Positions 45,472-54,675 are shown, numbered from the stretch's first letter. The stretch is DNA of 64,000 nucleotides from Vallitaleaceae bacterium 9-2 (GCA_038396585.1 CP121691.1:868001-932000), one strand, 5' to 3'. Translations and numbers: made by a program. The notes: generated by a model from the sequence alone, not told the origin.

Positions 45472-45495
45472 CAATATACAAAGTTTTGTACATTG
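45472..45495. promoter_or_regulatory. Predicted YhfZ-type operator 4 at the GH20 promoter
   Basis: Half-sites CAATATACA and TGTACATTG are separated by AAGTTT. Both half-sites are identical to those of the yhfU operator at 21923 and the distance to the -10 box is nearly the same, which argues for the same regulator. Confidence 0.8.
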
Positions 45496-45534
45496 CAACT
45501 ATAAAGAGATATTACATGGATTGTGGAGGGAATT

Positions 45535-47451
45535 ATGGAGTATGCACTGAATTTTTTACCGAAGCCAAAGGAAGTCTGTTTTTCCAGCGGCAGGCTATCT
45601 TTAGAGAATTTTTACTTTTCCAGTAATGTGCAGGTAGAGCAACTGATTACCGACTTTTTCACATATCAAATAAAAAAGAAAATAACGAAAGCGAACACTT
45701 TAGATGCCAATGTGGTTTTTAAGGAAGCGCAAGGGTTTTCCAAGGAAGAATATGCATTAGAGATTATGCCGGAACGAGTGATTATTTCATATGGACAAAA
45801 GCCAGGACTATATTATGCCCTTATCACATTAAAGCATATAATACATCAATTTAAAGAGAATTTACCGTGCCTTCTTATAAAAGACAAGCCGGATATAGAG
45901 GTACGGGGTGTGATGCTTGATATAAGTCGTGACAAGGTTCCAACACTTGAGACACTACAGCGTTTGATTGATATGTTAAGTGATTTAAAAATAAATCATT
46001 TTCAGTTATATATTGAAGGTTTTTCATTTGCCTACCCTTCATTTAGGCACCTATGGGAGGGGAAAGAGACGCCGATTACAATTGAGGAACTCCAACAACT
46101 GGAAAAATATTGTTCGGATAGGTTTATTGATCTTGTAGGCAATCAAAATTGCTTGGGGCATATGGAGCAATGGTTGGCACAAGAAGAGTATAAAGAGCTA
46201 GCAGAAAATACAGAATCGGTGAAGATTATGGGGGTCTTTGATTCGCCTCCGACCACAATTAATCCAAGAAATCCTAAGAGTCTAGCGTTGATTCAGCAAA
46301 TGTTTGAAGATATATTGCCTTGCTTTTCATCAGATTATTTTAATGCCAATCTAGATGAACCTATTATGCTCGGTACTGGAAGAAGTAATGCCATCGAAGA
46401 AGGAATTAGTGCAGAAGACCTCTATTTGCAACATGTTGGCTGGGTCTATGACCTAATCAGTTCCTACCAAAAAAAGATGCTAATGTGGGGCGATATCCTT
46501 ATAAAAGATCCTAAACTCGTAGATAAATTGCCCGAAGATATAACGGTGATGCTATGGGGATATGAACAAGACTATCCATTTGATGCATACGCTAAGATTT
46601 TAAGCCAGTCCCAAAAAGATTTTTATCTCTGTCCGGGGACGAATGCTTGGCTGAGTTTGACAGGAAGAACCCAGAATATGTTGCATCATATTCAAAATGC
46701 ATGTGATGCGGCGCAAAAGCATAAGGCAAAAGGGGTTGTTGTTACAGAATGGGGAGACAAAGGGCATTGGCAACACCTTCCAATCAGTTATCCCGCATAT
46801 GTATATGCTATGGGGCTAAGTTGGAATTTAGCAGATTGCAGTGAGGCAGATGTTTCGAAGCATTTAAATACCTATGTTTTTAAAGATGCCAAGCAGCTTA
46901 TGGGCGACATTGTTTTAGATTATGGTCGGTACAATCAATTTGAAGAATTTCCGATGTTTAATATGACCTTAACCATGTCTTCATATACGTTTGGTTTACA
47001 ACAAGATATCGTACAACTTTTGCATGATAGATTTGGAATACTTGATGCAGAACAAAAAAAAGAACCGATGTCCATATCCATTCATCAACGGTTGAAGAAC
47101 AAAAAAACATATGCATATGACGCTCTTGTAGCATATGTAAAAAAATTAGAAAGTCAACTGGAGAAAGTGGATTTAAAAAGTGATGACGGAGCGTTGATTA
47201 TTAAAGAGTATAAGCACGCAACGAAGATGATTGTATTAGGAGCGATGATTCGACACTATACTTTGACGCATACGGATATGACGTATACAGACAGGCGGCA
47301 GATACTGCAATCAATACAGACAATGCTTGAAGAAGTTAGGAATGAGTTTAAGCGATTATGGGGGCTACGCAATAAAGACGGTGGGCTTATGCGAAGTATG
47401 AAAGAACTTGACCAGATTCAAATGGAAGTGAATGATCAGCTCGCTCAATGA
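45535..47451 (+). CDS. GH20 family beta-N-acetylhexosaminidase-like enzyme
   Basis: The product is about 638 residues. An N-terminal GH20b domain (about 1-115, ending LKHIIHQF...LLIKDKPDIEVRG) leads to the catalytic barrel: RGVMLDISRDKVPT, and the Asp274-Glu275 pair in NANLDEPIMLG that in GH20 supports substrate-assisted cleavage of HexNAc. The C-terminal 200 residues are helical. There is no signal peptide, so it is cytoplasmic. The ATG at 45535 is chosen because TGGAGGG lies 4-5 bases upstream; an in-frame GTG at 45523 precedes that site. The operon continues with a binding protein and two permeases. Confidence 0.87.
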   Translation: MEYALNFLPKPKEVCFSSGRLSLENFYFSSNVQVEQLITDFFTYQIKKKITKANTLDANVVFKEAQGFSKEEYALEIMPERVIISYGQKPGLYYALITLKHIIHQFKENLPCLLIKDKPDIEVRGVMLDISRDKVPTLETLQRLIDMLSDLKINHFQLYIEGFSFAYPSFRHLWEGKETPITIEELQQLEKYCSDRFIDLVGNQNCLGHMEQWLAQEEYKELAENTESVKIMGVFDSPPTTINPRNPKSLALIQQMFEDILPCFSSDYFNANLDEPIMLGTGRSNAIEEGISAEDLYLQHVGWVYDLISSYQKKMLMWGDILIKDPKLVDKLPEDITVMLWGYEQDYPFDAYAKILSQSQKDFYLCPGTNAWLSLTGRTQNMLHHIQNACDAAQKHKAKGVVVTEWGDKGHWQHLPISYPAYVYAMGLSWNLADCSEADVSKHLNTYVFKDAKQLMGDIVLDYGRYNQFEEFPMFNMTLTMSSYTFGLQQDIVQLLHDRFGILDAEQKKEPMSISIHQRLKNKKTYAYDALVAYVKKLESQLEKVDLKSDDGALIIKEYKHATKMIVLGAMIRHYTLTHTDMTYTDRRQILQSIQTMLEEVRNEFKRLWGLRNKDGGLMRSMKELDQIQMEVNDQLAQ

Positions 47452-47514
47452 GCTATCAGATAAAATGAGCTTGCAAGACTCAAAATTCAAAGAAAAAGGA
47501 AGGAGTATTACACA

Positions 47515-48864
47515 ATGAAACAGATGAAAAAAATCATTTCTGTTCTTCTAGTTCTTACATTTTTAACAGCACTGGTTACAGGGTGCCAAAATACAGAACA
47601 GACAGGAGAAGGAGCAGCAGAAGAGGCAACAACAGAGGGGCAAACACAAGAAGAGACGACTGCAACAGATGAAGCAGAGCAAGAGCTAGAGCAAGTAGAG
47701 ATCACTATTGCCAGCCAATTTGGAGGAACAAATGCAGCAGCACCACCATATCAGGCAGCATTAGAACAATTTCAACTAGATAATCCACATGTAAAAATCA
47801 TGGATAGTTCTCAAAATCCTGATGAAGCATGGAAACAAAAAATTGTATTGGACTTTTCCGTTGGAAATGAGCCGGATGTTCTTTTGTATTTTACTGGCGT
47901 AGACCAAAAACCAATTGTTGAAAGTGGCAAGGTTGTTTCAATTGATACGATTAGAAAAGATTATCCAGATTATGCCAGCAATATCAATAAAGACCCAATG
48001 GAAATGGTGAAGGCAGAAGATGGTGTAAATTACTGTGTACCTGTTAGTGGATTTTATGAAGGTATGTTTGTTAACAAAGATCTTTTTGATGAGTATGGAT
48101 TAGAGTTACCAACAGATTGGGATAAGTTCATGACGGCAGTTGAGACATTTGCAGATACGGATATCGTACCGATTTCAGTTGCACTTGGAAATATTCCTCA
48201 TTATGTCATCGAACACTTTATTCTCTCAGCAGGTGGTGTAGAAGAGCATAGAGTCAATCCTAAGACAAAAGAAGAGATTCCACAATCATGGATTGAAGGA
48301 TTAGACAATATCAAAATGTTATATGACATGGGTGCGTTTCCTCAAGATACGTTAGTAACAGAAGATGAGTTTACAGTACAAGCTTTTGTAGACAAAAAAG
48401 CAGCGATGGTTATTGATGGTTCATGGTTATCTGGACGCATGGTTGATACTGAAAATACCGTGTTTTTACCTTTCCCATCATCAACAGATAAAAAAGATCC
48501 TAGCTCAGTGATTGCCGGATTTTCTTCAGGATTTTTCATCTCTGAAAAAGCCTACAATGATTCAGCAAAGCAAAAAGCTGTTGTTGACCTAGTGAGCTAT
48601 CTGACTTCAGATGAAGTAATTCGCAACATCGTTACGGCTAATGCAGGAATGCCAGCGGCATCTGTTGTAGCCGAAGCTGATAATCCATTGTTAACATCAA
48701 TGGCAGAAGTTACAGGTGCAGCTAAGGGTGCGGATATGCCAATTGATAGTCGACTTCAAAAACCAGCTTGGGAAATCTTTACAAAAGGTATTCCACTTGT
48801 TGTTGAAGGAAAGATAACATCAGAAGAGTTGCTTTTACAAGTGGTTGAAGAAAATAATTACTAA
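47515..48864 (+). CDS. Carbohydrate ABC transporter substrate-binding lipoprotein (second set)
   Basis: The product is 449 residues. A lipoprotein signal ends at Cys24 (ALVTGC), followed by a Glu/Thr/Gln-rich linker and a family 1 sugar-binding fold (ITIASQFGGTNAAAPPY, GNEPDVLLYFTGVDQ, AFVDKKAAMVIDGSW). AAGGAAGGAG precedes the ATG. It lies between the GH20 gene and the two permeases, so the ligand is probably a HexNAc-containing oligosaccharide. Confidence 0.92.
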   Translation: MKQMKKIISVLLVLTFLTALVTGCQNTEQTGEGAAEEATTEGQTQEETTATDEAEQELEQVEITIASQFGGTNAAAPPYQAALEQFQLDNPHVKIMDSSQNPDEAWKQKIVLDFSVGNEPDVLLYFTGVDQKPIVESGKVVSIDTIRKDYPDYASNINKDPMEMVKAEDGVNYCVPVSGFYEGMFVNKDLFDEYGLELPTDWDKFMTAVETFADTDIVPISVALGNIPHYVIEHFILSAGGVEEHRVNPKTKEEIPQSWIEGLDNIKMLYDMGAFPQDTLVTEDEFTVQAFVDKKAAMVIDGSWLSGRMVDTENTVFLPFPSSTDKKDPSSVIAGFSSGFFISEKAYNDSAKQKAVVDLVSYLTSDEVIRNIVTANAGMPAASVVAEADNPLLTSMAEVTGAAKGADMPIDSRLQKPAWEIFTKGIPLVVEGKITSEELLLQVVEENNY

Positions 48865-48900
48865 GCCTTATATATTTTTAATTATCTAAAAGACACAATA

Positions 48901-48977
48901 TTCTGTTTTTTTCTCCATTCACATTATGTGAGATAGACAAAAGTGCATAAACGTTGAATGGAGGAAAAAATACAGAA
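48901..48977 (+). promoter_or_regulatory. Large inverted repeat between binding protein and permease genes
   Basis: Arms of about 21 and 23 bases (48901-48921 and 48955-48977, sharing TTCTG, a T-run and CTCCATTCA with their complements) enclose a 33-base loop that holds a small CACAT/TGTG hairpin. The 200-base gap has no gene. Such stem-loops after binding-protein genes usually stabilise the upstream mRNA or reduce read-through. Confidence 0.65.
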
Positions 48978-49064
48978 AAAACAGACAAAAAACATCTACA
49001 AAAATAGGTGATGAAGGCAGGTAAAAGGCACTTGTAAAAACAATGATAAGGAGGCAAAAGTTTC

Positions 49065-49946
49065 ATGATTTATAAAAATAAGAAGATGATATTTTTATTC
49101 TTATTTCCGGCTATGATGTATATTTCCTTATTCTTACTCTATCCATTTTTAAGAAATATATTTAATAGTTTCTTTGAAATAACAGCGTGGGGATCTATGG
49201 GGCGCTTTGTCGGATGGGATAATTATAAAACGATGTTAAGTGATCCCTTTCCACTCAATTCTCCCTTGTTTTGGGAAGCACTTAGAAATACATTGGTGCT
49301 TATGTTATGGACACTGGTATTTCAAGTTGGACTAGGATTAATTCTTGCATTACTAGTAGAATCCATAGGTTTTGGAAAAAAATTCTTTCAAACAGTTTAT
49401 TTTTTTCCGATAGTTATCTCGGCTACAGCATTAGGATTATTATGTAAACTCATTTTTGATTTTAATGGTGGAATGCTTAACCAAGTGTTAGAAAGCTTAG
49501 GGCGTGACCCGGTTCTTTGGTTAGGGACCAAGCATGCGTTGAAAATGATTAGTGTTCCGATTATCTGGCAATATGTTGGATTCTACTTTGTTATTATCTT
49601 TACCGGTATACAGCGTATCCCCAATTCACTATATGAATCGGCTGAACTTGAAGGTGTGACAGGCTTTAAAAAAGCAATTTACATTACAATTCCACTTATA
49701 TGGGATGTGATTCAAGTGTGTATAGTGCTTGCGATTACAGGGACAATCAAAGTGTTTGACTTGGTTTGGATTATATCAGGAGGAAGAGAAGGAACAGAAG
49801 TATTAGGAACATATATGTATAAACAGACTTTTGAAGCGGCAAAGATCGGATATGGATCAGCGATTGCGGTCATGATTGTTATTGTTGGGATTGTCATATC
49901 GCTAACGGTTAATAAGTTGCTAAGTCGAGAAAGCATCACCTATTAA
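49065..49946 (+). CDS. Carbohydrate ABC transporter permease (MalF/UgpA type, second set)
   Basis: The product is 293 residues with six membrane helices. The EAA loop is SLYESAELEGVTGFKKAIYITIPLI, and GGREGTEVLGTYMYKQTFE is the usual C-terminal MalF-type segment. AAGGAGG lies before the ATG. It forms a pore with the next permease. Confidence 0.92.
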   Translation: MIYKNKKMIFLFLFPAMMYISLFLLYPFLRNIFNSFFEITAWGSMGRFVGWDNYKTMLSDPFPLNSPLFWEALRNTLVLMLWTLVFQVGLGLILALLVESIGFGKKFFQTVYFFPIVISATALGLLCKLIFDFNGGMLNQVLESLGRDPVLWLGTKHALKMISVPIIWQYVGFYFVIIFTGIQRIPNSLYESAELEGVTGFKKAIYITIPLIWDVIQVCIVLAITGTIKVFDLVWIISGGREGTEVLGTYMYKQTFEAAKIGYGSAIAVMIVIVGIVISLTVNKLLSRESITY

Positions 49947-49960
49947 GAGGAGGAAAGGTA

Positions 49961-50815
49961 GTGGCTAGACAAAATACGGACATAAGCGTTTTTGCACGCT
50001 ATGTAACCAAAGCATTAATATATTTCTTTTTATGTAGCTGGGCATTTACGACATTGTATTTATTGTTTTGGGTTGTAAATAACTCGTTTAAAACCTCGGC
50101 TTTAGTATTTTCCGATTCATTTAGCTTAGCAAAAAGTTTTGATGTATCTAATTATATTACAGCATTTAGTCGACTCAACATTGGCAGAGCATATTTTAAT
50201 AGCATTTTTATCTCATGCTGTGTGGTGATTGGTGTTATAGTGTTTGGGGGTATGTCGGCATACATTATGGCACGATATGAGTTTAGAATGAAGAAATTAA
50301 TACATGCAATATTAGTATCAAGTTTGTTGTTTCCTGTATATTGCACCATTGTTCCTGTTTTTGAGATGCTTTTTAAAATGAAGTTAATCAACAACTACTT
50401 TGGTGTTATATTACCACAGACTGCAGGAAATATGGCTTTTGCTATCATTGTTTTAACAAGTTTTATGAAAACAATTCCTATTGAAATGGAAGAGGCAGCC
50501 TATGTCGAAGGATATAGTACTTGGCAGATTTTTGTTAAGATTATTCTTCCTCTGTCAAAGTCTTCATTTGCAACCGTCGGGATTTTTACGTTTTTATGGT
50601 CATACAATGATTTATTTACATCCCTTATCATATTAAGAGATCCTACATATTTTCCAATTAGCAACCTGCTTAATGAAATAAGTAGTAAATATGGAACAGA
50701 TTATGGATTAATGGCAGCATCAGTGACACTGGTGATTATACCGGTACTGATTGTATATCTTATAGGACAAAAACAAATCGTTAAAGGATTAACTGCGGGA
50801 GCGGTAAAAGGATAA
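49961..50815 (+). CDS. Carbohydrate ABC transporter permease (MalG/UgpE type, second set)
   Basis: The product is 284 residues with six membrane helices. The EAA loop is IEMEEAAYVEGYSTWQIFVKIILPL and the tail is GQKQIVKGLTAGAVKG. The start is GTG with AGGAGG and AAAGGT upstream, 14 bases after the previous stop. No ATPase gene follows. Confidence 0.92.
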   Translation: MARQNTDISVFARYVTKALIYFFLCSWAFTTLYLLFWVVNNSFKTSALVFSDSFSLAKSFDVSNYITAFSRLNIGRAYFNSIFISCCVVIGVIVFGGMSAYIMARYEFRMKKLIHAILVSSLLFPVYCTIVPVFEMLFKMKLINNYFGVILPQTAGNMAFAIIVLTSFMKTIPIEMEEAAYVEGYSTWQIFVKIILPLSKSSFATVGIFTFLWSYNDLFTSLIILRDPTYFPISNLLNEISSKYGTDYGLMAASVTLVIIPVLIVYLIGQKQIVKGLTAGAVKG

Positions 50816-50836
50816 GTACATATAACTCAAAGAGTG

Positions 50837-50871
50837 AAAAGTGTGAACTGCAAAGGTTTACACTTTTTTTT
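50837..50871 (+). terminator. Terminator after the second sugar ABC operon
   Basis: AAAAGTGTGAAC and GTTTACACTTTT form a 12-bp stem with one G-T pair and a 7-base loop, followed by a T-run. Confidence 0.88.
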
Positions 50872-50985
50872 ATTCAATAAGAGGGCTTCGTTCTACACTA
50901 AAAATGTTAAGGATACAGTGTATTGACAAATGTTAAGCACATGTGTTTAGATGAATATAAAATCAAGAGAAAGGATGGTGAGCCC

Positions 50986-51768
50986 ATGTTAGATTTTGGG
51001 ATGCCAACGTTATTAGAATTAGATGGATTAGAAGCCAATGCGAAGTTCTGTCATGAACTTGGATTAAAGTTTGTAGAGATTAATATGAATGTTCCGGACT
51101 TTCAGGTGGAGGCTTTAGATAGAGAACATTTACTTGAATTGATGGAGCAATATAAGATTTATTTCACTTTTCATATGGCAGATAATATGGATATTGCTAA
51201 TTTTCAGGAAGAGGTTCGACGCGTTAATGTGGAGCTTGTTATTAAAACCCTTGAATTTGCAGAATCTATCGGAAGTCCCCTTGTGAATATGCATATGCAA
51301 AAAGGGGTCTATTTTACTATGCCCACAGAAAAAATCTACATATATCAAAAATATATTGAGCGATATATGACGTATGTAGATAGTTTTGGAGAAAGGATTG
51401 AAAAAGAGCTTAAGGACAAGAAGGTTTTTTTAGGCGTGGAAAATACAGGGGATTTTGATCGGGAGTTTATGCGTGCAGGGACCCTTAATCTCATAGAACG
51501 CCCAAATATTGTGATGACGTATGATATTGGACATGATTATTCCTTTGGAAATGACCGTGGGTTTATTATTGAACATTTAGAAAAAATCCGACACATGCAT
51601 ATACACGATGCCATCGGCATAGATCATCATCTAGCCCTTGGCAGTGGGGAGATGCAGTTAGAGCGCTATATTGGATTTGCTAAAAACTATCATGTGCGAT
51701 GTGTTATCGAAGCCAAGACGATTGAAGCGCTTAAAAAAAGTGTGTCAGAGTTACCTAAGTATATGTAG
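50986..51768 (+). CDS. Sugar phosphate isomerase/epimerase-like TIM-barrel protein
   Basis: The product is about 260 residues of the xylose isomerase-like (AP endonuclease 2) barrel. Visible strands and metal-site candidates are LKFVEINMNVPDFQ, YFTFHMADNMD, PLVNMHMQKGV, KVFLGVENTGDFD, IVMTYDIGHDYSF, IRHMHIHDAIG and VRCVIEAKT. It probably isomerises or epimerises a sugar or sugar acid. The ATG at 50986 is preferred because AAGGATGGTGAG lies upstream; a TTGACA at 50923 looks like a -35 box, so the longer frame from there is unlikely. Confidence 0.8.
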   Translation: MLDFGMPTLLELDGLEANAKFCHELGLKFVEINMNVPDFQVEALDREHLLELMEQYKIYFTFHMADNMDIANFQEEVRRVNVELVIKTLEFAESIGSPLVNMHMQKGVYFTMPTEKIYIYQKYIERYMTYVDSFGERIEKELKDKKVFLGVENTGDFDREFMRAGTLNLIERPNIVMTYDIGHDYSFGNDRGFIIEHLEKIRHMHIHDAIGIDHHLALGSGEMQLERYIGFAKNYHVRCVIEAKTIEALKKSVSELPKYM

Positions 51769-51789
51769 ATTATAGATAGAAAAAAACTG

Positions 51790-51849
51790 TTGACCAGTTT
51801 GGTCAGTGGGTGTATAATAAAAACAAAGGTACCGACCGAAATGGTCGGT
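51790..51849 (+). promoter_or_regulatory. Promoter and two operators of the tetR-efflux operon
   Basis: TTGACC (51790-51795) and TATAAT (51813-51818) are 17 bases apart. Two inverted repeats share the pattern GACC-N5-GGTC: TGACCAGTTTGGTCA (51791-51805) inside the promoter, and ACCGACCGAAATGGTCGGT (51831-51849) in the leader. This is the normal layout for a self-repressing TetR. Confidence 0.85.
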
Positions 51850-51866
51850 CGATAGGAGATGAGCTC

Positions 51867-52490
51867 TTGACAGATAGATTAGATAAAATGGATCCTGACA
51901 AAAAAGTGCGATTGATTAATGCGGCAATGAAAGAGTTTGGGGAAAATCGTTTTGAAAAAGCCTCAACCAATGCCATTGTCAAAGCAGCAGGGATTTCTAA
52001 GGGGTTGTTATATCATTACTTTCGCTCAAAAGAAGAACTATATGAATATCTTTTTGACTATGCAATGAAGGCGGTTGCAGTACCGATAGCTCAAGAAGTT
52101 GGATTAGAAGAGACTGATATTATACGGCGTATTGAACGGATTACAAAGTTAAAGGTAGAGATATTTCATGAACTGCCCAGCTTGGTTTCCTTTACAAAGG
52201 CGATGTATGCAGGGATGGATTATGAAGATGTGAAAAAAGTGATTGAAAAATATAATCCTATATCCGTTGATATGTACTATACTCATAATGTGGATAAGTC
52301 CCTTTTTAAAGATGACGTGGATGTAGAGATGGCGGTTAAGATTATTCAGTATACATTAGAAAAAGTCGGAGAACGCTACATGGTGCAACGCAACATGGGA
52401 TTTGAGCCCGACATGGAAAGCATTATCAATGAAGTTAAAGCCTTTTTATCGCATTTTCGACAAATGTACTACAAAAAAACGAATACTTAA
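51867..52490 (+). CDS. TetR-family transcriptional regulator
   Basis: The product is about 207 residues. The N-terminal helix-turn-helix is RLINAAMKEFGENRFEKAS plus TNAIVKAAGISKGLLYHYFRSKEELYEYLF; the C-terminal helical domain binds an unknown inducer. The start is TTG at 51867 with AGGAG upstream; the frame from 51810 would include the operator. It heads the efflux operon and probably represses it through the two GACC-N5-GGTC sites. Confidence 0.92.
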   Translation: MTDRLDKMDPDKKVRLINAAMKEFGENRFEKASTNAIVKAAGISKGLLYHYFRSKEELYEYLFDYAMKAVAVPIAQEVGLEETDIIRRIERITKLKVEIFHELPSLVSFTKAMYAGMDYEDVKKVIEKYNPISVDMYYTHNVDKSLFKDDVDVEMAVKIIQYTLEKVGERYMVQRNMGFEPDMESIINEVKAFLSHFRQMYYKKTNT

Positions 52491-52553
52491 GTGGCATACG
52501 GATATCACGTTAACATTGATGAAAAAGCAGTTTTGCTGGATTTGGAGGTCATT

Positions 52554-53765
52554 ATGAAGAAAAAGTTGATTATCGTATTTGTAATATTTATATCCATAGG
52601 CGCCGGTTTATTTTATTATTTAACTATAGGTAATATCGGTGTCAAGTATGATACAGTTCAAGTGATGACAGAAGAGATTGGCAAATCTGTTGCAGATACG
52701 GGAACGATTAGTTCTAAGAATATCCGAAGATATTATGGTAATGGCGCACAAAAAGTGGAACAAATCTCTCTTAAACGAGGAGATCAGGTTGAAAAAGGGC
52801 AACTTCTTATAAAATATGAAGATAATAATCAACAGATTGACCTTGAAATCCAAAAAGTGGAAAAACAAATCGATGCACTAGAAGCGGCATACAGTGAGGC
52901 GCAATCTGGGACAGATATGGGAAGTGTTAATGGAGCAAGGATTGAAATTGCAAGGATTAAAAATCAGATAGATGCAGCGACAAAAACAAGAGATAGAACA
53001 GAAGCATTGTATCAAGAAGGGGTTGTCTCTCTTGTAGAACTTGAACAAGTCAACGAAAACATTCAACAACTTCAAAGCAGTTTGGATATTGCCCAAAACA
53101 CCTATAATCAAGTGTCTAAGGGACTTTCAAAGAATATGCGAGAAAAATATGAAGCGGAAATCGGGGCGTTGCTTTTATCGGTGGATATTTTAGAGCAAAG
53201 CCGTCAAGAGGCAGGTATATATTCGGATATTGAAGGTGTCGTAACGCAAGTGAATACATTTGAAGGGGATAAACCTTTTGCAGGAATGCTAATGCTTGAA
53301 GTATATGATCCGTCTCAAAAGATAGTCTTAGTAGATTTTATGTTAGAAGATGCTATACAGATCCATCCGGGCTTAGAGGCAAAACTAAAGGATACATCAT
53401 TAGATGTAGAGATTAACGGACTGTTCGTTGAACAGGTATATCCTAAGGCATTTGTCACTTTATCCGAACTGGGTGTAGAGGAAAATCGTCAAACCGTTGA
53501 GATTGCTCTTTCGCCAATGGAAAAGAGTCTGGCGTTTGGCGTTGAAGTTGAGACACAGGTCGTTGTAGAACCGGCAAGACAGCGATTGGTAGTACCGATG
53601 GGCTGTATTATTCAAAAAGATTCAAAACAGTATGTCAACGTTCTTCAAGACAAAGTGCCAATTGAACGAGAAGTGACAACAGGCATTAAAAGCGGCGATA
53701 ACATTGAGATTATTGAAGGGGTCAAAGCAGACGAATATGTCATCATCAATTATCAATCAGAGTAA
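52554..53765 (+). CDS. Membrane fusion (HlyD-like) protein of an ABC efflux system
   Basis: The product is about 403 residues. A membrane anchor (about 5-25: LIIVFVIFISIGAGLFYYL) is followed by a lipoyl-like half (VEQISLKRGDQVEKGQLLIKYED), a coiled coil (about 85-220), the second lipoyl half and beta-barrel domains with DYVIINYQ-like ending. In Gram-positives such proteins help the paired ABC exporter work across the wall. The ATG at 52554 has GGAGG 6 bases upstream; the frame from 52491 has none. Confidence 0.87.
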   Translation: MKKKLIIVFVIFISIGAGLFYYLTIGNIGVKYDTVQVMTEEIGKSVADTGTISSKNIRRYYGNGAQKVEQISLKRGDQVEKGQLLIKYEDNNQQIDLEIQKVEKQIDALEAAYSEAQSGTDMGSVNGARIEIARIKNQIDAATKTRDRTEALYQEGVVSLVELEQVNENIQQLQSSLDIAQNTYNQVSKGLSKNMREKYEAEIGALLLSVDILEQSRQEAGIYSDIEGVVTQVNTFEGDKPFAGMLMLEVYDPSQKIVLVDFMLEDAIQIHPGLEAKLKDTSLDVEINGLFVEQVYPKAFVTLSELGVEENRQTVEIALSPMEKSLAFGVEVETQVVVEPARQRLVVPMGCIIQKDSKQYVNVLQDKVPIEREVTTGIKSGDNIEIIEGVKADEYVIINYQSE

Positions 53766-53820
53766 ATAAAGGGATGGAAGATATAGATATAAGCCTGGCA
53801 ATAAAGAAGGGATGAGTTCG

Positions 53821-54675
53821 ATGATAAAAGTCAAAAACCTGTACCATTCATACAATAACGATGATGTCTATGCCGTCAATGATATTAGCTTTGAAATCGA
53901 AAAAGGTGAGATTTTTGGGTTTTTAGGTCCTTCCGGTGCGGGCAAATCAACGACACAAAACATTCTAGTCGGGCTGTTACAGCTTCAACAAGGTGAAGTC
54001 GAAGTTGCAGGCTATGATGTAAAGCATATAAAAGACAAGATGTTTAACAATATAGGGATGTCCTTTGAACAGTCCAATGTGTATAGTAAAATGTCCGGGC
54101 TGGAGAATCTTGAATTCTATAGAAAGCTTTTTGATGTAGAGACAAGAGACCCAAAAGAGTTAATCAAGCTAGTGGGATTAGAAGGCAATGAACATGTTAA
54201 GGCCGGAAAGTACTCAAAGGGCATGAAACATCGCCTTACCTTTGCAAGATCAATGATTAACAATCCGAAGATGTGGTTTTTGGATGAACCGACTACCGGA
54301 CTCGATCCCTCGATTGCAGCAGGCATTAAAAATATTATACGTCAAGAAAATCAAAAAGGTGCAACTGTTTTTTTGACAACCCACAATATGTATATTGCTG
54401 ATGAGCTGTGTGATCGGGTAGCTTTTGTTGTCGATGGTAAGATTCGGCTCATTGATTCACCCAAAGCCTTGAAGCTTAAGTATGGACAAAAACTTGTTGA
54501 CGTTGAATATTTTAACGACGGTCAAGTGGTCAAAGAAAGCTTTTCAACAGTGGATGAAGCAGAAAAGCTAAGGCTAGTGGAGGTCATAAAACAGCACGAT
54601 ATACAGACCATGCATACAAAAGAAGCCACACTAGAGGAAATATTTATAAAAGTCACCGGAAGGGGTTTGGTATAG
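53821..54675 (+). CDS. ABC transporter ATP-binding protein (ABC-2 exporter)
   Basis: The product is about 284 residues. Walker A is GPSGAGKST (36-44), the signature is YSKGMKHRL (in place of LSGGQ, common in this exporter type), and Walker B is MWFLDEPTTGLDP. A C-terminal domain of about 70 residues follows. The ATG at 53821 is preferred to 53812 because AAGGG lies directly against the latter. The stop is adjacent to the ATG of the first permease. Confidence 0.93.
   Translation: MIKVKNLYHSYNNDDVYAVNDISFEIEKGEIFGFLGPSGAGKSTTQNILVGLLQLQQGEVEVAGYDVKHIKDKMFNNIGMSFEQSNVYSKMSGLENLEFYRKLFDVETRDPKELIKLVGLEGNEHVKAGKYSKGMKHRLTFARSMINNPKMWFLDEPTTGLDPSIAAGIKNIIRQENQKGATVFLTTHNMYIADELCDRVAFVVDGKIRLIDSPKALKLKYGQKLVDVEYFNDGQVVKESFSTVDEAEKLRLVEVIKQHDIQTMHTKEATLEEIFIKVTGRGLV

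Noticed and set aside
45435-45626. 63-residue open frame over the GH20 promoter
   Set aside because: It would cover the promoter and operator and overlaps the GH20 start in another frame.
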